A DNA stretch of 17,749 bases from Clostridiales bacterium UBA5446. GTDB lineage: Bacteria; Bacillota; Clostridia; Oscillospirales; Oscillospiraceae. The notes under the pieces were generated by a model, which worked only from the letters and a program-made list of their open reading frames with translations, did not search any database and was not told the DNA's origin. The position numbers and the translations under genes are program-made. Numbering within the stretch: the first letter of the stretch is position 1; each line of letters opens with the position of its first letter. The DNA lies in NCBI GenBank assembly GCA_002427465.1, contig DIRC01000023.1:9752-27500 (forward strand), written 5' to 3'. Below, piece by piece: positions 6,889-14,387 of this stretch.

Positions 6889-7683
6889 TTATGTCTTTTT
6901 CCCAAACTTCTCCTCGGCCATTTCATCGAGGAATTTGTATGTATCCGGCATGGCCGGCGTAACTTTAATGCCGGCGATCGGCCACGGATACCGGCCAATC
7001 CCGCTCTTGTGGGTTGCCGTCAGTCCCTCCACAAGGTCGTCGACTCTGGAGCCGTGGAGGGAGAAAATCATTTCATCGTCTGCCGTCAGGGCAAATACCT
7101 TTTCCCCTCCTCCCGGAACGGTGAAGCTGAAACCTTTTTTCAGGTAAGGCGCCACAATCTCGGAAATGCAGGCGCACCGTCCCGAAGCCGTTGACGTGAC
7201 AGGCTCGCTGGTGCAGTATGCAGCGCCCTGGATCAGTCTGGCCGCCTGTCCGGGGTTTACATAGATCATGACCACATCGGGTTCAAACTCCGCCTTGTCC
7301 AGCGGCGCGAGGATAATTCTGTCATACATCCCTTCGGGAAGGCGAGGCAGCAGGGCTTCGGCTTTTTTTGCCCCTTCGAGCGTTTTTGCGTAGATGGGAT
7401 AAATGATTTCGCCTTCCCGCTGCTTTTCCGTATAAGGGATTGCCCCAAAATACGCAAGCTGCGGTCCGCAGGCACAGTCTTCCATGTCGAACCCCATGAC
7501 CCATCCGAATTTTCTCACGATGGCATACCCCTGACACAGCGTGAGCTTGCATCCCAGGGCAGTCGGGCGGCGAACTTTCATCGGATAAGGCTCATCCTTC
7601 AGGAATTTGAGCGCAACCGGAAAGGTAAGCGGCCGGATATAGGTGGCTAACGCCTGGCTGAGCTTTTCGGCTTGTGAATTCAT
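6889..7683 (-). CDS. DUF169 family protein
   Basis: A 264-residue soluble protein of the DUF169 (COG2043) family, widespread in anaerobic bacteria and archaea; no biochemical role is established to my knowledge. Family hallmarks are the N-terminal 'RPLTFPVALKFLKDE' (17-31), a cysteine-rich middle (C45, C50, C70, C72 in 'EDCACGPQLA') and a second cysteine group (C157, C170, C172 in 'SGRCACISEIVAPY'), then the C-terminal 'VPGGGEKVFALTADDEMIFS' block. Seven spaced cysteines suggest metal or Fe-S binding; this is inference. ATG 7683 has an AGGGG ribosome binding site eight bases upstream and a good promoter at 7737-7765. Convergent with rpoN and divergent from the ABC exporter; monocistronic. Confidence 0.88.
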   Translation of the reverse strand: MNSQAEKLSQALATYIRPLTFPVALKFLKDEPYPMKVRRPTALGCKLTLCQGYAIVRKFGWVMGFDMEDCACGPQLAYFGAIPYTEKQREGEIIYPIYAKTLEGAKKAEALLPRLPEGMYDRIILAPLDKAEFEPDVVMIYVNPGQAARLIQGAAYCTSEPVTSTASGRCACISEIVAPYLKKGFSFTVPGGGEKVFALTADDEMIFSLHGSRVDDLVEGLTATHKSGIGRYPWPIAGIKVTPAMPDTYKFLDEMAEEKFGKKT

Positions 7684-7736
7684 TATTCATACCCCTTTCA
7701 TAAATGCACAACGAATATAGACATTCCCCTTTAACA

Positions 7737-7765
7737 ATTGTAATATATTCCAAAATGAAACGCAA
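7737..7765 (-). promoter_or_regulatory. Probable promoter of the DUF169 gene
   Basis: Minus-strand TTGCGT (7760-7765), 17-base spacer, TACAAT (7737-7742; five of six). It is 54 bases before the start codon, in an AT-rich patch that contains a small CAATTG palindrome. Confidence 0.5.
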
Positions 7766-7799
7766 GATGACATATGAAATGATTTTCAGGCCCATTTAG

Positions 7800-7828
7800 T
7801 TGATAAACCGGGGTTGCTGCCTTAAAAT
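7800..7828 (+). promoter_or_regulatory. Probable promoter of the ABC exporter operon
   Basis: TTGATA (7800-7805; five of six), 17-base spacer, TAAAAT (7823-7828; five of six), ending 45 bases before the first exporter ATG at 7874. No MarR- or GntR-type regulator gene adjoins the operon, unlike many multidrug exporter operons. Confidence 0.65.
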
Positions 7829-7873
7829 GAAAGATCATATTCGCGTCTTCAGGAGAGCGGTTGAGGAGATTTT

Positions 7874-9625
7874 ATGATAAAAAAGCTTTTATCCAGCGTT
7901 CGTGAATACAAAAAGGACACCATTCTTTCTCCGGTATATGTCACCTTTGAATCGATTCTTGAAATCATCATTCCTACACTGATGGCTTTTCTGATCGACA
8001 ACGGGATAAACCAGAAAAATATGCCCTATGTTTTGCAGATCGGGCTTGCCCTGGTCGCTGCAGCGGCGCTGTCCCTGCTGACGGGTGTTCTCGCCGGGCG
8101 CAGCGCGGCGGTCGCCTCGGCAGGATTCGCAAAAAACCTGCGCCGCGATATGTTTTATCGCGTGCAGAAATTTTCGTTTTCCAACATCGACAGGTTTTCG
8201 ACGGCAAGTCTCATCACAAGGCTGACCACCGACGTGACCAATGTGCAAAACGCCTATCAGATGGTGGTGCGCCTTGCCGTGCGCGCTCCGCTGATGATCG
8301 TGTTTGCCCTGATTTTCGCGTTCAGAATCGATTCGCGCCTGTCGCTGATTTTTCTTGCCGCCATCCCCGTTCTGGGCACGGGGCTTCTGCTGATCATGTC
8401 CCGCGTGCATCCGGTGTTTGTGCGTGTATTTGAAACCTATGATAAGCTCAATAACGTGGTTCAGGAAAACCTTCACGGTATCCGGGTGGTAAAATCCTAT
8501 ACCCGGGAGGACTATGAAGAAAAAAAGTTTGAAAAAATCTCCCGATCCATCTTCCTGGACTTTGTCAAGGCGGAAAAACGCCTGTCCTTCAATATGCCCC
8601 TGATGCAGGCCTGCCTTTATACAAGCATGATCCTGCTGTCATGGTTTGGCGCGAAGGCCATTGTCGCCAGCGGGAACAACGCTGCCCTTGGGCTTTCCAC
8701 GGGCGGGCTGACAAGCCTGATTACTTACGCCATGCAGATTTTGATGAGCCTGATGATGCTCTCCATGGTCCTGGTGATGATTATCATCTCCCGTGCGTCT
8801 GCGGAAAGAATCGTGGAAATTCTGGATGAGGAAAGCGATCTGCAAAACGGCGCCGAGCCTGTCCGCGTGGTCCGGGACGGCTCCGTCACCTTTGAGGACG
8901 TGTCGTTTGCCTATACCAGAAAAGCCGATAAACCGGTTCTGGACGGCATTAACCTTTCCATTGCTTCGGGAAAAACTATCGGCATTATCGGCGGAACAGG
9001 CTCGTCAAAATCAAGCCTTGTGCAGCTCATTCCCCGTCTTTACGACGTGATGGGCGGGAAGGTCGCCGTTGGCGGCGTCGACGTGCGGGACTATGATCTT
9101 GACGCGCTCCGGAACCAGGTGGCCATGGTGCTCCAGAAGAACGTTCTGTTTTCCGGGACCATCAGGGAAAACCTTCGCTGGGGCGACGAAAACGCCACGG
9201 AGGAGGAGTTGGTCCGCGCCTGCCGCATTGCCCAGGCCGACGGCTTTATCCGCGAGTTTCCGGAGCAGTATGACACCTACATAGAGCAGGGCGGCGCCAA
9301 TGTGTCCGGCGGTCAGCGGCAGCGGCTCTGTATTGCCCGGGCGCTGCTTAAAAAGCCCAAGATCCTCATTTTAGACGATTCCACCAGCGCGGTGGACACC
9401 AAAACGGACAGTCTGATCCGGCAGGGGTTACGGCAGGCGCTTCCGGAAACGACCAAGATCATCATCGCCCAGCGGGTTGCTTCCGTGCAGGACGCCGACA
9501 TGATTGTGGTGATGGATGACGGCAGGATCAGCGAGGCGGGCACCCATGAGCAGCTGCTTGAAAGCAGCGCCATTTACCGGGAAGTCTACGAATCCCAGAA
9601 CCGAGGTGATTTGGCCCATGACTAA
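7874..9625 (+). CDS. Heterodimeric ABC exporter, subunit with degenerate ATP site (TM287/BmrC-like)
   Basis: A 583-residue half-transporter: six-helix membrane domain (about 18-310), then an ABC ATPase domain (about 336-575). ATPase motifs: Walker A GGTGSSKS (373-380, Ser replacing the penultimate Gly, common in this subfamily), Q-loop Q421, signature VSGGQ (477-481), Walker B ILILDD (497-502) and D-loop SAVD. The residue after Walker B is D502 rather than the catalytic Glu, and the switch position is Q533 rather than His. This is the standard degenerate-site pattern of heterodimeric exporters such as TM287/288 and BmrCD, so it should pair with the next gene, which is canonical. The GAGGAG ribosome binding site is five bases before ATG 7874. 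Its stop overlaps the partner start by 8 bases. Exports an unknown drug, peptide or lipid-like compound. Confidence 0.93.
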   Translation: MIKKLLSSVREYKKDTILSPVYVTFESILEIIIPTLMAFLIDNGINQKNMPYVLQIGLALVAAAALSLLTGVLAGRSAAVASAGFAKNLRRDMFYRVQKFSFSNIDRFSTASLITRLTTDVTNVQNAYQMVVRLAVRAPLMIVFALIFAFRIDSRLSLIFLAAIPVLGTGLLLIMSRVHPVFVRVFETYDKLNNVVQENLHGIRVVKSYTREDYEEKKFEKISRSIFLDFVKAEKRLSFNMPLMQACLYTSMILLSWFGAKAIVASGNNAALGLSTGGLTSLITYAMQILMSLMMLSMVLVMIIISRASAERIVEILDEESDLQNGAEPVRVVRDGSVTFEDVSFAYTRKADKPVLDGINLSIASGKTIGIIGGTGSSKSSLVQLIPRLYDVMGGKVAVGGVDVRDYDLDALRNQVAMVLQKNVLFSGTIRENLRWGDENATEEELVRACRIAQADGFIREFPEQYDTYIEQGGANVSGGQRQRLCIARALLKKPKILILDDSTSAVDTKTDSLIRQGLRQALPETTKIIIAQRVASVQDADMIVVMDDGRISEAGTHEQLLESSAIYREVYESQNRGDLAHD

Positions 9626-11549
9626 AAAAGCGAATCAAAACAGCCCGGCCGGGGCCGGGAGGCTGTCCGCCCGGCGGTTTAAGCCGGGAACCATAAAAAG
9701 GCTGTTTTCCTATATGGCGGAGTATAGGCTCCGGATGGTTTTTGTCGCCGTATGCATCCTGCTGAGCGCGGCTGCCGGTGCGGCGTCTTCGCTGTTTCTC
9801 AAAACGCTGATCGACGGGCACATCATCCCCCTGCTGGGGCAGGAGACTCCCGCGTATGCCGATCTGCTGCGGGCCATCCTGATGATGGCCGGCATTTATC
9901 TTACGGGCGTCCTGGCCACGTTATGCTATAACCGGACCATGGTGAACATTGAGCAGGGTACGCTGAAAAAAATCAGGGACGCCATGTTCAGGCACATGCA
10001 AACTCTGCCGATCCGCTATTTCGATACACATACCCACGGCGACGTAATGAGCCGCTATACCAACGATACCGACACCCTGCGCCAGGCCATTTCCCAGAGC
10101 TTTCCACAAATGCTTTCGTCATCCGTCACCGTAATGGCGGCGTTTTGCGCTATGCTGTATCTCAGCGTTGGGCTGGCGCTTTTCGTGGCGGTCTTCGCCC
10201 TGGTTTTGCTGAAAGTCATGAAAATGCTGGTGGGCCGAAGCAGCAAGTATTTTATCAGGCAGCAAGCCGATCTGGGAGAGGTCAACGGGTACATCGAGGA
10301 GATGATAAGCGGCCAGAAGGTCGTCAAGGTGTTCTGCCATGAGGAAAGTGCCAAAAGGGTATTCGACGAAAAGAACGAAGTGCTTTGCCACAGCGCTACC
10401 CAGGCCGGCAAATATGGCAATATAACTATGCCGGTGGTAGGCAATATGGGATATATGCTCTATGTGCTTCTTGCCATCGTGGGTGGAGCGGCAGGCATCG
10501 CGGAGCTGCCGAACCTGAGCCTCACCGGGATCAATACCCTGACCATCGGTACAATCGTGTCTTTTCTGACCCTTTCCCGCAGCTTCATTAATCCAATCGG
10601 TCAGATTTCCATGCAGTTTAACATGGTGGTCATGGCTCTGGCCGGGGCGTCGCGGATCTTTGACCTGATGGATGAGGAAAGCGAGCAGGACGCGGGCTAT
10701 GTCACCCTCGTGAATGCCAAAACCGAAAACGGGGCGCTTAAAGAGTGCGACGAACGCACCGACTGCTGGGCATGGCGGCATCCGCGCGGCGACGGTACGG
10801 TGACCTATACGCCCCTGCGGGGAGAAATCCGTTTCTATGACGTGGATTTCGGATATGAAGAAAACAACATGGTTTTGCACAACATTACGCTTTACGCGGA
10901 GCCGGGGCAAAAGGTGGCTTTTGTCGGCGCCACCGGTGCGGGAAAAACCACCATCACCAACCTTATCAACCGGTTTTATGACATTGCGGACGGAAAAATC
11001 CGGTATGACGGCATCAATATCAACAAGATCAAAAAAGACGATCTCCGCCGCTCTTTGGGAATTGTGTTGCAGGATGTGAACCTGTTCACCGGGACGGTCA
11101 TGGACAACATCCGGTATGGAAAACTGGACGCCACCGACGAGGAATGTATTGCGGCCGCCAGGCTGGCCAATGCGGACGGTTTCATCCGTATGCTGCCCCA
11201 GGGTTATCAGACTGTGCTGGAGGGGGACGGAAGCGGCCTTTCCCAGGGGCAGCGGCAGCTTATCTCCATCGCCCGTGCAGCCGTGGCGGACCCTCCCGTG
11301 ATGATTCTGGACGAGGCCACCTCATCCATTGATACCAGGACGGAGGCCATTGTTCAAAAGGGTATGGACGCGCTGATGAAGGGCAGGACGGTATTTGTCA
11401 TTGCCCACCGGCTGTCTACCGTGCAGAACTCCGACGTGATCATGGTTCTGGAGTACGGGCGCATTATCGAGCGGGGAAGCCACAGCCAGCTGATCGCGCA
11501 GAGGGGCAAATACTATCAGCTTTATACAGGCGCCTTCGAGCTGGAATAA
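9618..11549 (+). CDS. Heterodimeric ABC exporter, catalytically canonical subunit (TM288/BmrD-like)
   Basis: A 643-residue half-transporter and partner of the preceding gene. The membrane domain spans about 38-345. The ATPase domain (about 403-640) has Walker A GATGAGKT (437-444), Q-loop Q485, signature LSQGQ (541-545, Gln for the first Gly), Walker B VMILDE (561-566) with catalytic E566, and switch H597 in 'FVIAHRLSTV'. Between the domains is an insertion of about 45 residues (356-402) with two Cys and a 'CWAW' motif (383-386), a feature I recall from many Firmicute members of this subfamily. Start ATG 9618 has GAGGTG nine bases upstream; an upstream in-frame start would lie deep in the first gene and adds no family sequence. 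The operon ends at the hairpin at 11565-11604. Confidence 0.93.
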   Translation: MTKKANQNSPAGAGRLSARRFKPGTIKRLFSYMAEYRLRMVFVAVCILLSAAAGAASSLFLKTLIDGHIIPLLGQETPAYADLLRAILMMAGIYLTGVLATLCYNRTMVNIEQGTLKKIRDAMFRHMQTLPIRYFDTHTHGDVMSRYTNDTDTLRQAISQSFPQMLSSSVTVMAAFCAMLYLSVGLALFVAVFALVLLKVMKMLVGRSSKYFIRQQADLGEVNGYIEEMISGQKVVKVFCHEESAKRVFDEKNEVLCHSATQAGKYGNITMPVVGNMGYMLYVLLAIVGGAAGIAELPNLSLTGINTLTIGTIVSFLTLSRSFINPIGQISMQFNMVVMALAGASRIFDLMDEESEQDAGYVTLVNAKTENGALKECDERTDCWAWRHPRGDGTVTYTPLRGEIRFYDVDFGYEENNMVLHNITLYAEPGQKVAFVGATGAGKTTITNLINRFYDIADGKIRYDGININKIKKDDLRRSLGIVLQDVNLFTGTVMDNIRYGKLDATDEECIAAARLANADGFIRMLPQGYQTVLEGDGSGLSQGQRQLISIARAAVADPPVMILDEATSSIDTRTEAIVQKGMDALMKGRTVFVIAHRLSTVQNSDVIMVLEYGRIIERGSHSQLIAQRGKYYQLYTGAFELE

Positions 11550-11564
11550 GGCAGGTTTTCAGGC

Positions 11565-11604
11565 AAAAAGCAGACCTTACCATATGGTAAGGTCTGCTTT
11601 TTTT
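11565..11604. terminator. Perfect-stem bidirectional terminator after the exporter operon
   Basis: AAAAAGCAGACCTTACC (11565-11581) pairs exactly with GGTAAGGTCTGCTTTTT (11586-11602) around ATAT. It ends in a run of T on the plus strand and CTTTTT on the minus strand. It sits 16 bases after the exporter stop and directly beyond the stop of the convergent DUF2461 gene at 11607. Confidence 0.95.
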
Positions 11605-11606
11605 AG

Positions 11607-12302
11607 TCAGTTTTCGGCGCGCAGCCGGCCGTCTTCCGGGGCGGGGTCCTCGTCCAGGGTCACGAAGTACCGATAGAACGGGAGGAGAAACGAAAACCCC
11701 TGGACTATTCGATCCGTCAGCGCCGGCGAAAATACCGCCTCTCCGATAGGCTCCTCGTGGATGAGGGAAAACGTCTTTTTATTGTACCATTCGGCCAGGG
11801 GCAGTCCGGCTTCCCGTTTCGGCCGGGCATAATCGTCCCCCTCCAGAATGAATTCATCCTGCCGGAGCAGGGTTCGGTTCAGCTTTGCCAGGGGTTCGGG
11901 GCCGCCGTCGATACGGGCGCGCAGCTTTGACATGGTGAGGGGCTTCGCGCGATAGTAACCCAGGCCGTAGGACCAGGTCTCGGGCGCCAGCTCAAACCAG
12001 AACACGGGCTTGTCCGTCCAGGCCTCGTCCTGTGGGCGAAGCGTGAACCAGAGGTGATCCTTATAGGGACCTTCGCCGCGCAGGCGCCGCGCATCGCGAT
12101 AAATGCGCGAAATGTGCAGGTGCAGCGCCGGGTCAGCCCGGGAAGCCCCGAGGCCGCCGAAGACTTCCCGGGCCAGCAGATGCATGGGTTTTTCCAGCAC
12201 GGTCTTATATTCGTCCTTATGCGCTTCAAACCAGCGCTTTTCATTGTTGAAGCGAAGCGCCCACATAAAGTCTATGGTTTGCTGGGTGAACCCCTGAAAC
12301 AT
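11607..12302 (-). CDS. DUF2461 family protein
   Basis: A 231-residue cytoplasmic protein of the DUF2461 (TIGR02453) family, of unknown biochemical function. Hallmarks: N-terminal 'LRFNNEKRWFEAHKDEYKT' (16-34; family pattern 'NN...WF..HK..Y'), 'HISRIYRDARRLRGEGPYKD' (63-82; 'R.YRD.RF....PYK') and an aromatic 'FWFELAPETWSYGLGYY' segment (about 101-117). Length is typical. The ATG at 12302 follows GGAGG by eight bases, and a good promoter lies at 12333-12361. The metal-transport lipoprotein gene ends only 69 bases upstream without an obvious terminator, so some read-through into this gene is possible. No functional link to that operon is evident. Confidence 0.9.
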   Translation of the reverse strand: MFQGFTQQTIDFMWALRFNNEKRWFEAHKDEYKTVLEKPMHLLAREVFGGLGASRADPALHLHISRIYRDARRLRGEGPYKDHLWFTLRPQDEAWTDKPVFWFELAPETWSYGLGYYRAKPLTMSKLRARIDGGPEPLAKLNRTLLRQDEFILEGDDYARPKREAGLPLAEWYNKKTFSLIHEEPIGEAVFSPALTDRIVQGFSFLLPFYRYFVTLDEDPAPEDGRLRAEN

Positions 12303-12332
12303 CGTATTTTCCTCCGGAGAAAGTGTTTTTTC

Positions 12333-12361
12333 AGTATATACGCCCCGGCGGAAAAATTCAA
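12333..12361 (-). promoter_or_regulatory. Probable promoter of the DUF2461 gene
   Basis: Minus-strand TTGAAT (12356-12361), 17-base spacer, TATACT (12333-12338; five of six), 30 bases before the start codon. It lies in the short gap after the lipoprotein gene. Confidence 0.6.
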
Positions 12362-12371
12362 GGTTAACGGC

Positions 12372-13490
12372 TCACGCGGCCGCCTCATTTTGCAGGGCGT
12401 TGGCTGTCAGCTCGGCATACTGTTCCCCGGTAAGGTCATAGTCGTAAAACAGCTGGTAATACCGGGTGACTTCAGTCTGAAGGTCGTAATCCACATAGTC
12501 CGGGTACAGAAGGGTGCCCAGCCAGAGCATACCCAGATAGCGCTGAACGGACGGAGGGGAGCTGAGCCAGCCATAGGGGCCGTTGGGGGTCTCGTAATAG
12601 TCGCCGGAACTGATAGCGGGGACATTCTGCCAACTGGGATCGGCGCTGACGTCGGCATATACGCTTTCGGGGGCGAAGATGATCACCTGGGGATTCCAGA
12701 GAAGGATCTGTTCCAAATCTACCTCGTTGCCCATGCCGGAGGAGGCGACGTCGGAGAGGACGGCCAGGTTGTCCGCCATCATGTCGATTGTCTCGCCGTG
12801 GAAGGAACCTTTGGCGATTACATTGATGCCCTTGTCCCCCAAACAGTAAAGGAGGGCCTTGCGGGCGTCGTCGCCGTCCACCTGTGCCATGATGTCGGTC
12901 ATTTTGGTCAAGGTCTCCTGGCAGAAGGACGCCAGTTCTTCCGCCTTTTCCGTCTTTCCGGTCAGATCGCCCAGAAGGCGGTAGGCCTCCGGTGCGGTGG
13001 CGACGGTAGCGTCAATATGGACAAAGGGGATGCCCGTCTGTTCGGAAAGGTTATCCATATCCTCGACGATGGTATCCTTGGCCTCGCCCACGTCAATGAC
13101 CACGTCCGGGTCGGCGGCAAGCAGCGCCTCCAGGTTCATGGTTCCCTTGCCGCCATAGAGCTGCCCCAGGTTCGGCAGGGAGAGGTATTCATCGGGGATG
13201 AACCGGGCCGCATCCTCGGAAAAATCCGAGGCGAAACCAACCATCATTTCCGGAGCCAGGGGCAGGACATAGAGCTGGGTCAGGGGGCCGGATACGGCGA
13301 TCTTCGTGATGGCGCCGGGGAGGGTGACGGTGCGTCCGCAGGAATCGGTAAACTCGCGGGTTTCGGGGGCGGGGGTTGAGACTTCAGTTGGTGCGGGGGT
13401 GCTGGTTGCGGCGGGCGTCCCGCCGCAGCCGGCAAGAAGCGTCAAGGCGAGACAGCAGACAAGAATCCGAATGAAAGTGCGCTTTTTCAT
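12372..13490 (-). CDS. Metal/cobalamin-type ABC transporter substrate-binding lipoprotein
   Basis: A 372-residue extracellular receptor of the BtuF/FepB/MolA type (periplasmic-binding family PF01497). The signal peptide ends in the lipobox LAGC, with C22 as lipid anchor, followed by a Thr/Pro/Ala-rich linker (24-45). The binding domain starts at 'REFTDSCGRTVTLPGAITKIAV' (45-66). The C-terminal half has 'NPQVIIFAPE' and the 'SSPPSVQRYLGMLWLGTLLYP' block typical of this class. Start ATG 13490 has only a weak ribosome binding site. It is the last gene of the cluster, 117 bases after its ATPase, so it may have extra expression control. Ligand: from the xdhC context I favour molybdate/tungstate (MolA-like), but iron chelates or corrinoids cannot be excluded by sequence. 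Confidence 0.9.
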   Translation of the reverse strand: MKKRTFIRILVCCLALTLLAGCGGTPAATSTPAPTEVSTPAPETREFTDSCGRTVTLPGAITKIAVSGPLTQLYVLPLAPEMMVGFASDFSEDAARFIPDEYLSLPNLGQLYGGKGTMNLEALLAADPDVVIDVGEAKDTIVEDMDNLSEQTGIPFVHIDATVATAPEAYRLLGDLTGKTEKAEELASFCQETLTKMTDIMAQVDGDDARKALLYCLGDKGINVIAKGSFHGETIDMMADNLAVLSDVASSGMGNEVDLEQILLWNPQVIIFAPESVYADVSADPSWQNVPAISSGDYYETPNGPYGWLSSPPSVQRYLGMLWLGTLLYPDYVDYDLQTEVTRYYQLFYDYDLTGEQYAELTANALQNEAAA

Positions 13491-13607
13491 TTAATATCCA
13501 ACCTTTCCGCTGCGCTTTAAGCCTTAAAGGTCATAGGCCCGGGCTTGGCACAGCAATAAATTGCATAGTGAGAGGGGCGTTGGAGCAGAAACAGGGCGGC
13601 AGGGAAA
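13491..13607 (-). repeat. 117-bp gap with two small palindromes
   Basis: The only sizeable gap in the six-gene cluster. It contains CTTTAA-GCC-TTAAAG (13515-13529), and 6-8 bases further a GCCCGGGC palindrome (about 13537-13544). Neither has a T-run, so neither looks like a terminator. They could be an operator, an mRNA-processing or stability element favouring the lipoprotein, or chance. No riboswitch class is recognised. Confidence 0.35.
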
Positions 13608-14387
13608 TTACCGGACGATCACGCCGGGGGTGCAGACGCGGACCTTGTCCCCAAAAAGGCTCGAAACCGCCACGTCCACACCGTACAGCTCCCGCATGAG
13701 CTTTTCGTCCAGAATATCCTTGGGCGGCCCCTGGCAGAGCACGCGGCCGTCCTTGAGGGCGAGAACCCGGTCGGAAAACATGAAGGCCTGCTCAGGATTA
13801 TGGGTCGTCTGGATGACGGTATAGCCTTCCCGGGCCAGGGCGCGGGCCTGGGCTAGGACGAGAACCTGGTTGCCGAAGTCCAGGTTGGCGGTGGGTTCGT
13901 CCAGCATGAGCACGGGAGCCTGCTGGGCCAGTGCGCGGGCAATAAGTGTAAGCTGACGCTCGCCGCCGCTTATGCGGTGGAAACAGCGGTCCCTGAGGTG
14001 GGCGACGCCGATCTTTTCAAGGGCCTGCTCGGCCCGGGCCACATCCTCGGCCCGGGGGGAGGAAAAGGCGGACAGGCCGGCGGTTGTGCCCATAAGCACA
14101 ATATCCAGCACGCTGTAATTGAACGCGGGGCTGGAATGCTGGGGGATATAGGCAACCAGCCGGGCCATCTCGCGGATGGAAAGGGTTTCGGCGTCCCGGC
14201 CCATGATGACGATCCGCCCGGTGTAGCCCCGCAAAAGCCCCAGCACGCAGCGAAAAAGTGTGCTCTTTCCGACTCCGTTGGGGCCGAGGATGGAGAGGAA
14301 CGCGCCGGAGTCGGCCGTGAAGCTCACGTCCCGCAGCACGGCATGGCCGCCGTAGGCAAAGGACAGGTTCTTCACTTCGACACTCAA
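13608..14387 (-). CDS. ABC importer ATP-binding protein (BtuD/FepC/MolC type, TTG start)
   Basis: A 259-residue ATPase powering the adjacent FecCD-type permease. Motifs: Walker A GPNGVGKST (35-43), Q-loop Q83 in 'AYIPQHSS', signature ISGGERQ (139-145), Walker B VLMLDEPTANLD (159-170) with catalytic E164, and switch H196 in 'IQTTHNPEQA'. I place the start at the TTG at 14387: GGAGGG lies seven bases upstream, translation then begins 'MSVEVKNLSFAYGG' as family members do, and the TTGA overlaps the permease stop (14384-14386), the usual coupling in such operons. No ATG is available near this position. The 'NYSVLDIVLMGTTA' segment (90-103) is typical of siderophore/metal/cobalamin importers. Substrate choice resides in the receptor and permease. 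Confidence 0.95.
   Translation of the reverse strand: MSVEVKNLSFAYGGHAVLRDVSFTADSGAFLSILGPNGVGKSTLFRCVLGLLRGYTGRIVIMGRDAETLSIREMARLVAYIPQHSSPAFNYSVLDIVLMGTTAGLSAFSSPRAEDVARAEQALEKIGVAHLRDRCFHRISGGERQLTLIARALAQQAPVLMLDEPTANLDFGNQVLVLAQARALAREGYTVIQTTHNPEQAFMFSDRVLALKDGRVLCQGPPKDILDEKLMRELYGVDVAVSSLFGDKVRVCTPGVIVR

Noticed and set aside
10119..10910. 263-codon minus-strand open frame inside the second exporter gene
   Set aside because: It overlaps the conserved membrane and ATPase coding region; no recognisable motif.
12054..13379. 441-codon open frame on the plus strand opposite the receptor lipoprotein gene
   Set aside because: It is antisense to a gene with signal peptide, lipobox and family motifs. 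The translation is Gly/Val/His-rich low-information sequence typical of GC-rich shadows.
13537..13567. TGGCAC...TTGCAT resembling a sigma-54 -24/-12 promoter
   Set aside because: The spacing between the two elements is nine bases rather than five, and it points away from the downstream gene.
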